Assembly: GCA_035546335.1 (NCBI GenBank)
Contig: DATKDP010000012.1
Span: 1 to 27,707 of the forward strand
Origin: DATKDP01 sp035546335
GTDB lineage: Bacteria; Acidobacteriota; Thermoanaerobaculia; Gp7-AA8
Reading direction: 5' to 3'
DNA: 27,707 nt
Shown: piece after piece, positions 7,297 to 14,418 of the stretch
How positions within the stretch are numbered: the stretch's first letter is position 1
Layout: each line of letters begins with the position of its first letter
The notes under the pieces: generated by a model
Database searches by the model: none
Seen by the model: only the letters and a program-made list of their open reading frames with translations
Told to the model about the DNA's origin: nothing
Position numbers and translations under genes: made by a program

Positions 7297-8685
7297 ATGA
7301 CGAACAATCTGTGGGGAGGACGATTCAGCGATTCGCTCACGCCCGACTTCAAGAGGCTGAACGATTCGTTCGCCTATGACCACCGGCTTCTCGCCGAGGA
7401 GATCGAAGGGTCGAGAGCATGGGCGGGTGCGCTTCGCCAGGTGAGCGTCCTGACGGCGGACGAGCATGACCGGATCGTCGCTGCTCTTGGAGAGATCGGG
7501 ACGCAAACGCCCGGCGGCTCCGGTGCGTGGGAGGACGTTCATTCCTTCGTGGAAGATCGCCTGCTCGAATATGTCGGACCGATCGCCGGGAAGCTGCACA
7601 CGGGACGCTCGCGCAACGATCAGGTGGCGACCGATCTCCGACTCTGGCTCCGCAGAACGATGGCCGTCACTCATGAACAGATTCTCGATTTCGCTTCGAG
7701 CCTCTCGAGACGGGCAGAGGCCGAGGCGGGCACGCCGATGCCCGGGTACACGCACCTCAAACAGGCGGAGGCGATCACGTTCGGCCATTGGTGTCTCGCC
7801 TGGGTCGAAATGCTGATCCGAGACGCAGATCGTTTTCGCGCCGCGATCGATCGTCTCGACGAATGTCCGCTCGGATCGGGTGCGCTCGCCGGTACACCGC
7901 TCGCCATCGACCGGCTCTCGCTGGCCCGCGCACTCGGATTCTCGCGGGCTTCCGCCAATTCACTCGACGCTGTCTCCGATCGCGACGGCGCCGTCGACTA
8001 TCTCCACTGCGCTGCGATGCTGCTCGTTCATCTCTCGCGTTTCGCCGAAGATCTGATCATCTATTCCTCGGACGAGCTCGGATTCGTCGAGCTGCCCGAC
8101 TCGCTGGCCACCGGATCGTCGCGGATGCCGCACAAGAAGAACCCCGACCTGCTCGAGCTGACACGAGGACACGCCGGACGTGCCATCGGCGAGCTCACCG
8201 GTCTTCTGGCGGTGATCAAGGGATTGCCGCTCGCCTACAACAAGGATCTGCAGCTCGACAAGGAGCCTCTCTTCCGCACCGCAGACGTCCTCGTTCTCGT
8301 CGTTCCGCTGCTGGCGGCCATGACGGACGGATTGATCCTCGATCGCGTGCGGATGCGCGCCGCCGCGTCATCGGATCTGTTGCTCGCAACCGGTCTCGCC
8401 GATCGTCTCGCTGAGCGCGGTATTCCCTTCCGGCGAGCCCACGAGATCGTCGGCCAGCGTCTCGCCGTCGCCCTCGCGAACGGCGTTCCGTTGAGAGACG
8501 TCGAGACCGACGACGGAATCCTCCCCACCGACTTCGATGCGGCGGACGTCGATCGGTCACTCGCAGCGAAGCCGGCTTCCGGTGGAGCGAATCCCCGGCA
8601 CGTCGCGGCTGCCGCGCGAGAGGCGAACGATCGGATCGCCGCGCTGCGGCTGAACCGCTCGTATTCGACGGGGGAAACGGCATGA
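7297..8685 (+). CDS. argH: Argininosuccinate lyase
   Basis: Last step of arginine synthesis: cleaves argininosuccinate to arginine and fumarate. The fumarase/aspartase superfamily signature GSSRMPHKKNPD is present about residue 275, holding the flexible catalytic-serine loop. Earlier blocks are KLHTGRSRNDQVATDLRLW and PGYTHLKQAE, the latter with the conserved Thr-His. Two starts are possible: ATG 7291 directly abutting GAGAGAG, or ATG 7297 (two codons later) with 6-nt spacing from it. I chose 7297; the proteins are 464 or 462 residues, both normal. The stop overlaps argJ (ATGA at 8682). Confidence 0.96.
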   Translation: MTNNLWGGRFSDSLTPDFKRLNDSFAYDHRLLAEEIEGSRAWAGALRQVSVLTADEHDRIVAALGEIGTQTPGGSGAWEDVHSFVEDRLLEYVGPIAGKLHTGRSRNDQVATDLRLWLRRTMAVTHEQILDFASSLSRRAEAEAGTPMPGYTHLKQAEAITFGHWCLAWVEMLIRDADRFRAAIDRLDECPLGSGALAGTPLAIDRLSLARALGFSRASANSLDAVSDRDGAVDYLHCAAMLLVHLSRFAEDLIIYSSDELGFVELPDSLATGSSRMPHKKNPDLLELTRGHAGRAIGELTGLLAVIKGLPLAYNKDLQLDKEPLFRTADVLVLVVPLLAAMTDGLILDRVRMRAAASSDLLLATGLADRLAERGIPFRRAHEIVGQRLAVALANGVPLRDVETDDGILPTDFDAADVDRSLAAKPASGGANPRHVAAAAREANDRIAALRLNRSYSTGETA

Positions 8686-9866
8686 CGAGACTTCCGAAGG
8701 GCTTTGCAGCGTCGGGAATTCGGAGCGGCATCCGGAAGCGCCGCCCGGACCTCGGATTGATCGTCGCCGACGAAGGGACGACCGCGGCGGCGATCTTCAC
8801 GACAAATCGCTTTCAGGCGGCTCCGGTGGTCCTGTCGCGCCGCGCCCTCGCCCGCAGCGGGGGCCGCGTTCGGGCCGTCGTCGTGAATGCCGGCTGTGCC
8901 AATGCGATCACCGGTCCGGATGGAATCGATGCGGCACGTCGCGTCCGCGAGCGCACCGCGCAGCTTCTCTCGATCCCGGAGCGTGAGGTCTTTCTCGCCT
9001 CGACCGGCGTGATCGGAGTCGTTCTTCCCGACGCGAAGGTGCGAAGTGCCCTCCCGGATGCCGTAGCGCGCCTTTCCTCCGGCGGCGTCGAAGCGCTCTC
9101 GCATGCGATTCTGACCACCGACATCGGACCGAAGGTGGCGGCAGCGAGCTTCATCCACGATGGAAAGCGCGGCCGGATCGTCGGCGTTGCCAAGGGTGCC
9201 GGGATGATTCATCCCAACATGGCGACGATGCTCGCGTTCCTGATGACCGATGTCTCCGGCTCGCCTCGATTCCTGAAAGACGCACTTTGTCACGCGGCGG
9301 CTTCCAGCTTCAACGCAATCTCAGTCGACGGCGACACGTCGACCAACGACACCGTTCTGCTTCTCGCCTCAGGCAGGCTCGGCGGAACGACCCTGGAGAG
9401 GGAGAGCGACGGTGAAGATTTTCGTCGCGCTCTCGGCGAAGTCTGCCGGACGCTCGCCTGGATGATCGTACGGGATGGAGAAGGGGCGACTCGGGTGATG
9501 GAGCTCGAAGTGCGCGGCGCACGATCGATTCGTGATGCGCGCATCGCGGCTCATGCGATCGCCACCTCTCCCCTGGTGAAGACCGCACTCAACGGCGGTG
9601 ATCCGAACTGGGGTCGAATCCTCGCCGCCCTCGGCCGGAGCGGAGTCAGATTTGCACCCGATCGCATCTCCCTCGCGATCGGCGATGTCATCGTGGTCCA
9701 TCACGGAAAGCCGAACGGCTATCGGGAGAAAGACGCCGCCAGGATCTTCTCCCGCGAGCGCGTGCCCGTCATCGTCGACCTCGGATCGGGCACCGCCGCT
9801 GCGACCCTGCTGACCAGCGATCTCGGGCACGACTACGTCTCCGTCAACGCCGACTATCGCTCCTGA
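8682..9866 (+). CDS. argJ: Glutamate N-acetyltransferase / amino-acid acetyltransferase ArgJ
   Basis: Transfers acetyl from N-acetylornithine to glutamate, recycling the acetyl group; bifunctional members also use acetyl-CoA. The 394-residue precursor contains the autoprocessing site in KGAGMIHPNMATMLAF, where the protein is cleaved before Thr182, which becomes the N-terminal nucleophile of the beta chain. Other family blocks are VVVNAGCANAITG, ASTGVIGVVLP, FNAISVDGDTSTNDTVLLLASG and the near-C-terminal ALNGGDPNWGRILAALGRSG. The start is coupled to argH by ATGA. Sequence alone does not show whether it is mono- or bifunctional. With no argA or argE in view, the cyclic pathway is the natural reading. 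Confidence 0.96.
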   Translation: MTRLPKGFAASGIRSGIRKRRPDLGLIVADEGTTAAAIFTTNRFQAAPVVLSRRALARSGGRVRAVVVNAGCANAITGPDGIDAARRVRERTAQLLSIPEREVFLASTGVIGVVLPDAKVRSALPDAVARLSSGGVEALSHAILTTDIGPKVAAASFIHDGKRGRIVGVAKGAGMIHPNMATMLAFLMTDVSGSPRFLKDALCHAAASSFNAISVDGDTSTNDTVLLLASGRLGGTTLERESDGEDFRRALGEVCRTLAWMIVRDGEGATRVMELEVRGARSIRDARIAAHAIATSPLVKTALNGGDPNWGRILAALGRSGVRFAPDRISLAIGDVIVVHHGKPNGYREKDAARIFSRERVPVIVDLGSGTAAATLLTSDLGHDYVSVNADYRS

Positions 9867-9882
9867 TCGATGCAGCAAACGC

Positions 9883-9912
9883 TTGCCTCCCGACGCGAAT
9901 CCGAGGTAGCCT
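9883..9912 (+). promoter_or_regulatory. Candidate promoter of the Uma2-family gene
   Basis: TTGCCT (9883-9888), an 18-nt spacer and TAGCCT (9907-9912) are followed after 7 nt by the GTG at 9920. That spacing suggests a leaderless message initiated separately from the arg cluster. The -10 match is weak. Confidence 0.35.
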
Positions 9913-9919
9913 CGGGCTC

Positions 9920-10498
9920 GTGACAGAGAGGATCAAGGAAGCGGCGCTGTACGAGGATCTGGCAGGGGTGCCGGACGACAAGATCGCCGAGATCATCGAG
10001 GGCGATCTCTACGTATCCCCTCGTCCTGCGCCACGGCATGCGAATGCCACGTCCACACTCGGCGCCGATCTCCATGATGCATTCCAGCGGGGCCGCAGAG
10101 GGCCGGGAGGATGGTGGATTCTGGACGAGCCCGAGCTCCATCTCGGCGCCGACGTGCTCGTCCCTGACATCGGAGGATGGCGACACGAACGGATGCCCGA
10201 GCTTCCCGAGCTTCCGTGGTTCGAGATTCCTCCCGACTGGCTGTGCGAGGTCATCTCTCCTTCGAGCGAACGGATCGACCGGCAGGCGAAGCTGCCGATC
10301 TACGCTCGCGCCGCGATTCAATTCCTCTGGATCGTCGACCCCTCGCTGCGGACACTCGAAGTGCTCGCGCGGAAGGACGGCGGCTGGCGGCTCGTCTCCG
10401 CGCACTCCGGAGATACAGTGATCTGCGAACCTCCCTTCGAGGCGGTGAGCATCGAGCTCGCCCCTCTATGGTCCCGAGCCCGGCCTGCGTCTGCGTAA
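9920..10498 (+). CDS. Uma2 family (DUF820) endonuclease-like protein
   Basis: A 192-residue protein of the Uma2/DUF820 family, a PD-(D/E)XK nuclease-like fold abundant in cyanobacteria, Chloroflexi and related genomes, with mostly unknown biological role. The N-terminus has the family block IAEIIEGDLYVSPRPAPRH. The core is ADVLVPDIGGWR (conserved Asp), then DWLCEVISPSSERIDRQAKL (conserved Glu and downstream Lys) and AAIQFLWIVDPSLRTLEV. The presumed active-site D-E-X-K residues are therefore intact. Translation starts with GTG at 9920 without a strong SD. It lies 53 nt after argJ, probably with its own promoter. No partner gene identifies a function. Confidence 0.85.
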   Translation: MTERIKEAALYEDLAGVPDDKIAEIIEGDLYVSPRPAPRHANATSTLGADLHDAFQRGRRGPGGWWILDEPELHLGADVLVPDIGGWRHERMPELPELPWFEIPPDWLCEVISPSSERIDRQAKLPIYARAAIQFLWIVDPSLRTLEVLARKDGGWRLVSAHSGDTVICEPPFEAVSIELAPLWSRARPASA

Positions 10499-10530
10499 CA
10501 TCTCTCGACCGCATCGCACAGATACTGGCC

Positions 10531-10542
10531 ATTTGATCAAAT
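10531..10542. other. Perfect 12-bp palindrome in the gap between the convergent Uma2 and Rieske-FAD genes
   Basis: ATTTGATCAAAT is a perfect palindrome 33 bp after the Uma2 stop. With a weak 6-bp inverted repeat (CAGACT...AGTCTG, about 10640-10666) and the hexamer repeat at 10571-10606, it is all I see in the 10499-10687 gap. No good terminator is visible. Confidence 0.25.
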
Positions 10543-10570
10543 CGCGCCGCCCAACCGAGTGAGCCACCCG

Positions 10571-10606
10571 TGCCCGTGCCCGAGCCCGAGCCCGCGCCCG
10601 CGCCCG
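10571..10606. repeat. Hexamer tandem repeat (NGCCCG x6) with paired variants
   Basis: Six consecutive 6-bp units differ only at the first base, in the order TGCCCG twice, AGCCCG twice, CGCCCG twice. It lies between the convergent ends of the Uma2 gene and the Rieske-FAD gene and encodes nothing obvious. Such repeats usually arise by slippage, but the doublet order is regular. Confidence 0.8.
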
Positions 10607-10687
10607 GCTTCTATGATCAAACTCTGAGAGGCGAATCCTCAGACTTCGGTTTCAAGAAATAGTCTGGTTCGCCGCGCAGGTTTGTCT

Positions 10688-12232
10688 CTACCGGTTTTGG
10701 TGACGTTCGGGATACTCCGCGCGCTCGAGCGGCGTCGTGGCGGGTCCGTTGATCACCTTCCCTTCGAGATCGAAGCGCGAGCCGTGGCAGGGACAATCCC
10801 AACTCTTCTCCGCACCGTTCCACGCCACGGTGCAGCCCATGTGGGTACAGGTGGGATCGACACTTTGCAGAGCTCCGTCGACCCTCGCCACGCCGTACTT
10901 CTGCTCTCCCGCGGAGACGATGGCTCCATCGCCCTCGGCAATTTCCTCCACCGTCGTCGTTTCGACATCCGCACCCGTCACTTTGTCGAAAAGGCGTTTC
11001 GGCATTTCGGCCGCCTTCGTAGCGATGGTCTCGAGCATCGACGCCATTCTGATCCGCCCCGGCGCGTACAGCTCCGAAAATCGGTTCGTCCGCCCCAAAA
11101 CCAGATCGGCGAGGATCATCGCACCCAACGTTCCGTAGGTCATGCCCGTGCCCGAGTACCCGGTCGCCATCCAGACATTCGTTCCGTGACTGCTCTCTCC
11201 GATCAACGGGATCGAGTCCGCAGGCTCGTTGATCTGCCCTGACCAGCGCCAGGGAAATTCAGTCGATCCGAAACGCTCGCGGCACCACGTCTCGAGAGCA
11301 CCGTACCGCTCTTCGTCGTTCCCTTCCTTGCCGACGTCGCGATCCTCCCCTCCGACGATCAGAAAAAGACGACCGTCCGTCTCGAAAAGCCGGACATAGT
11401 GATAGGGGTCTTCCGTGTCCCAGAAGAGCGCGTCCGGAGCTCGCCCGGGCTCGATCGGCGTGGCGACGACATACGTTCGCGTCGCATGCATCTTCGCCCA
11501 AAGAGCGCTGCGATCGTTGATCGGCACGTGCGAAGCGAGAATCACATGCCGCGCGCGAATCACGCCGCGATCGGTGGTCAGGCGACACCAGCCGTCGCTT
11601 TCCGCGTTCTCCACGGCCGTGGCAAGCGTGTTCTCCACGATGCGCACTCCGAGCGCCGCGGCCGCTTCGGCCAGCGGCAGCAGATAGCGGCGAACATGGA
11701 AGGAGTGCTGATTGCGATACCGCAGCGCTCCGGCGGTCGAAAAAGGGAGCGGAACGTCGTCGACCCACTCGACTTCGACACCGGCCGCGGCGAGATGCTC
11801 GAGCTGCTTCTTCAGATGATCGAGATGATCGGGGTTTTCGGTGAACAGGTATCCGTCGACAGGCCGGAAGTCGCAATCGATCCTCAGCTCATCCACGAAT
11901 GCACGGATCCTGACGACCGCCGACCGGACCGCTTCCGAATCGAGACGAACATTTTGCTCTCCGTGAGTCTTGACCAGTTCGCGATAGTCGGCGTCCGCCG
12001 CGTCGACGATGTGCGCCGTCGTGTGGCCTGTCTCCGCCATCGCGATTCGCCCCTTGTCGAGCAGCACGACATGGCGCCCTTCCTTCCCGAGAAGGTATGC
12101 CGCCGTGATACCGGTGATGCCCGCGCCGACGATCGCGACATCGGTTTCCGTGTCTCCGTCGAGAGCCGGATATTCTGTCGCGGGCGCCGTGTCGATCCAG
12201 ATCGATGGACTGTCCGAAGCTGCAGGATGCAT
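10688..12232 (-). CDS. FAD-dependent oxidoreductase with C-terminal Rieske [2Fe-2S] domain (YhfW-like)
   Basis: A 514-residue fusion. The N-terminal two-thirds is a DAO-family flavoprotein: a dinucleotide-binding motif DVAIVGAGITGITAAYLLG near residue 30, then GYLFTENP, and the second FAD-contact region near ATGYSGTGMTYGTLGA. The last ~100 residues form a Rieske domain with CTHMGC and, 11 residues later, CPCHGSRF, supplying the two Cys and two His of the cluster. The architecture matches B. subtilis YhfW and related proteins of unknown substrate. DAO enzymes oxidise amines or amino acids; the Rieske centre suggests electrons leave via a carrier rather than directly to oxygen (inference). ATG 12232 has a strong SD (GGAGGAGG). 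A frame open to 12352 lacks both SD and homology. Cytoplasmic; no signal peptide. Confidence 0.9.
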   Translation of the reverse strand: MHPAASDSPSIWIDTAPATEYPALDGDTETDVAIVGAGITGITAAYLLGKEGRHVVLLDKGRIAMAETGHTTAHIVDAADADYRELVKTHGEQNVRLDSEAVRSAVVRIRAFVDELRIDCDFRPVDGYLFTENPDHLDHLKKQLEHLAAAGVEVEWVDDVPLPFSTAGALRYRNQHSFHVRRYLLPLAEAAAALGVRIVENTLATAVENAESDGWCRLTTDRGVIRARHVILASHVPINDRSALWAKMHATRTYVVATPIEPGRAPDALFWDTEDPYHYVRLFETDGRLFLIVGGEDRDVGKEGNDEERYGALETWCRERFGSTEFPWRWSGQINEPADSIPLIGESSHGTNVWMATGYSGTGMTYGTLGAMILADLVLGRTNRFSELYAPGRIRMASMLETIATKAAEMPKRLFDKVTGADVETTTVEEIAEGDGAIVSAGEQKYGVARVDGALQSVDPTCTHMGCTVAWNGAEKSWDCPCHGSRFDLEGKVINGPATTPLERAEYPERHQNR

Positions 12233-12401
12233 TCGTGCCCCTCCTCCCCGCCTGAGCTTGCAATCGAAGCACCAGAGGTCGAAGAGTCTCCAGGGGGTAT
12301 CGAGAACGAATCGGCAAGCTGAGCGCCCACGATTCGAGAGCTCCGGATTCATCAGGATCAGCTCGATCTCCCTCCTCTGAATTCGCCCGAGAGGCGCGTG
12401 C

Positions 12402-12407
12402 TATACT
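12402..12407 (+). promoter_or_regulatory. Candidate -10 (TATACT) of the clpX-like gene
   Basis: TATACT matches TATAAT in 5 of 6 positions and would place the transcript start near 12414, immediately before the SD (GAGG, 12413-12416) and the ATG at 12423. The -35 is not clear. The intergenic space is shared with the divergent Rieske-FAD gene. Confidence 0.4.
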
Positions 12408-12422
12408 CGATTGAGGCCTTCC

Positions 12423-13484
12423 ATGAAGGAAAAGCGCGAGGTCTACCGGTTCCTCCACGTCACGCCGCGCCGCATCTACGAGCAGCTCGACCAATACGTC
12501 GTCGGGCAGAAGCAGGCGAAGGAAGTCCTCGCGATCGCCGCCTACAACCACCTCAAGCGCATCGAGTACCTCAAGTTCGGCGGCGAGGTCTCGATTCGCA
12601 AATCGAACATCCTGATGATCGGTCCTTCCGGTTCCGGAAAGACCTACCTCGCCCGTTCTCTGGCGAAGATCCTCGATGTACCGTTCGCCTACAACGACGC
12701 GACCGCGTTCACCGAGGCGGGCTACTACGGCGAGGACGTGGAAGTGGCGATCGGACGTCTGCTCTATGCGACCAATCAGAATGTCTCCGCCGCCGAGAAT
12801 GGAATCGTCTTCATCGACGAGATCGACAAGATCGCCCGCCGCTCGGGGGGTGTGAGAACCGGAGCAGGATCGCGCGACATCGGCGGCGAAGGAGTCCAGC
12901 AGTCCCTCCTCAAGATTCTCGAAGGAGACAAGCTGTTCGTTCCGCTGAATGTCACAGCGCACTGGAACAAGTACGACTACGTCGAGCTCGACATCACGAA
13001 CATCCTCTTCATCTGCGCCGGATCGTTCTCCGACCTGGAGGAAGACGACGAATCGAAGTCCATTGGCTTCTTCAGCAGCGACCAGGGATCGGACCAGCAT
13101 CTCTCGACCGACGAGCTGGTCCACTACGGTTTCCTGCCCGAGCTCCTCGGGCGGCTTCCGGTGCGCGTGCAGCTTCAGGAGCTCGGCGCCGACGAGCTCG
13201 TCGCGATCCTCACCCAGCCGCGGGAGGCGCTGATCCCGGAGTACCAGCGGCTCTGTGCTCTCGACCAGATTCAGCTCGAGTTCTCCGAGGGAGCGCTCTA
13301 CGAAGTGGCGCATGCCGCTCAGCGCCAGAAGCTCGGCGCGCGCGCCTTGCGCGCAACGCTGGAGAAGGTGCTGCATCCGGTCCTCTTTCTCGGCCCCGAG
13401 CGAGCGGGCGAGCGGATCACCATCGAGCCGGAGGATGTCCGTCAGATTCTCGACGGAAAGGCGAAGCCGCGGAGCTCGGTCTGA
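12423..13484 (+). CDS. ClpX-like AAA+ unfoldase lacking the N-terminal zinc-binding domain
   Basis: A 353-residue AAA+ ATPase most like ClpX (E. coli ClpX, 424 aa). It begins at the LHVTPRRIYEQLDQYVVGQ segment that follows the zinc domain in normal ClpX; no cysteine-cluster domain precedes it. Walker A is GPSGSGKT (67-74), Walker B IVFIDEID (128-135), arginine-finger region LLGRLP (241-246) and sensor 2 GARALR (305-310). The pore-1 loop reads GYYG instead of GYVG. The ClpP-docking tripeptide IGF is kept (214-216). The RKH loop region is replaced (VPLNVTAHWNKYDY, 173-186). HslU is excluded: it would have a long inserted I-domain. ATG 12423 has GAGG 6 nt upstream; a TTG at 12411 is possible. 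No clpP or tig is adjacent, so this is probably a paralogue (inference). Confidence 0.88.
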   Translation: MKEKREVYRFLHVTPRRIYEQLDQYVVGQKQAKEVLAIAAYNHLKRIEYLKFGGEVSIRKSNILMIGPSGSGKTYLARSLAKILDVPFAYNDATAFTEAGYYGEDVEVAIGRLLYATNQNVSAAENGIVFIDEIDKIARRSGGVRTGAGSRDIGGEGVQQSLLKILEGDKLFVPLNVTAHWNKYDYVELDITNILFICAGSFSDLEEDDESKSIGFFSSDQGSDQHLSTDELVHYGFLPELLGRLPVRVQLQELGADELVAILTQPREALIPEYQRLCALDQIQLEFSEGALYEVAHAAQRQKLGARALRATLEKVLHPVLFLGPERAGERITIEPEDVRQILDGKAKPRSSV

Positions 13485-13492
13485 GCACTTCC

Positions 13493-13644
13493 AATGACAC
13501 TGGCCGTGACGTCATCCTGAACGAGGGAGGGGTGCGGGTGGGAGTGAAGGATCTGCGTTCTTAGACAGTTGCCGATCGCAGATCCTTCGCTCACGCCCAC
13601 CCATCCGCCTCGCTCAGGATGACGGCAAGGTTTGCGGTGTCATT
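13493..13644. repeat. Palindromic intergenic repeat element (REP/MITE-like), about 152 bp
   Basis: Two 47-nt arms, 13511-13557 and 13577-13623, are imperfect inverted repeats starting GTCATCCTGA(A/G)CGAGG and ending GAAGGATCTGCG. They are separated by a 19-nt loop. Flanking them, AATGACAC (13493-13500) is repeated inverted as GTGTCATT (13637-13644). The transcript could fold into one long hairpin. The arm ends resemble a motif I recall from many bacterial intergenic regions. It has no coding capacity and lies between the clpX-like gene and ubiX. It could also act as a terminator for the clpX-like gene. The rest of this 283-bp gap holds no clear signal. Confidence 0.8.
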
Positions 13645-13767
13645 CCCTCTTCAGCGGCGCACAGCGCCGTTTCGAGCTCACGATGACCCGAGGACAGGTG
13701 TCCTTCGCGCATCTTCGCTACGATTGGACTCTCGTCACCGAAGGGAATCAGCGGTAAGCTGGCACTG

Positions 13768-14418
13768 ATGAAACGGGGAGAGGCCCGCGGAAAACGCTTC
13801 GTCGTCGGCATTTCCGGCGCCTCGGGGGTCAGCCTCGCGGTTCGCTTTCTTCAAATGGCGGCTCCTCTCCGGGAGATCGAGACGATCCATCTCGTCGTCA
13901 CGAACAATGCTCTGCGCGTCGCCGCAACCGAGCTGACTCCTCCCGCATCGACTCCAGCAGGAATCGTCGCCGCGGCGGTTCCGCCGGAAGATCAGGCGAA
14001 GATCGTCCATCACCCCGATGCCGACATCGCAGCGATCATCGCTTCGGGCTCGTATGTCACAGACGGGATGGTCATCGTTCCCTGCTCAGCGGGGATGCTG
14101 GCCTCCATCGCTGCTGGAATCTCGCGAGGACTGGTGCAGCGGGCGGCCGACCTGACGCTCAAGCAGCGGCGACCTCTTCTGCTCGCACTTCGTGAAACGC
14201 CATACAACCTCATCCACGCCGAAAACATCGTCCGCGCAACGCAGGCGGGTGCGATCGTCGTTCCGCCGATTCCGGCGTTCTATGCGGGCGAATCGTGGAG
14301 CGATTATCTCGATCATTTCGCCATGCGCCTTCTCGACCTGCTCGGAATCGAGATCGATCGATCCGATCTGCGATGGAACGGCGTGCACGGGGCGCGGGCC
14401 GCGCGAGGCGAGGAATGA
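13768..14418 (+). CDS. ubiX: Flavin prenyltransferase UbiX
   Basis: Makes prenylated FMN, the cofactor of UbiD-type decarboxylases, by joining FMN and dimethylallyl phosphate. The 216-residue flavodoxin-like protein has GISGASGVSLAVRFLQ (14-29) for phosphate/FMN binding. The family hallmark is the pair VPCSAGMLASIAAGISRGL and ADLTLKQRRPLLLALRETP, followed by NIVRATQAGAIVVPPIPAFY. Its N-terminus is a few residues longer than usual. No clear SD precedes ATG 13768; a TAAGCT ends 7 nt upstream, so a leaderless start is possible. No ubiD partner is in the window, so the pathway served (quinone synthesis or another decarboxylation) is open. The stop overlaps the next gene (ATGA). Confidence 0.93.
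   Translation: MKRGEARGKRFVVGISGASGVSLAVRFLQMAAPLREIETIHLVVTNNALRVAATELTPPASTPAGIVAAAVPPEDQAKIVHHPDADIAAIIASGSYVTDGMVIVPCSAGMLASIAAGISRGLVQRAADLTLKQRRPLLLALRETPYNLIHAENIVRATQAGAIVVPPIPAFYAGESWSDYLDHFAMRLLDLLGIEIDRSDLRWNGVHGARAARGEE

Noticed and set aside
12423..13484. Reading the AAA+ gene as HslU
   Set aside because: HslU has a long I-domain insertion between pore loop and Walker B; here they are about 25 residues apart and the sequence follows ClpX.
12398..13564. Plus-strand frame of 388 codons over the clpX-like gene
   Set aside because: Arg/Ala-rich out-of-frame translation; the AAA+ frame has all motifs.
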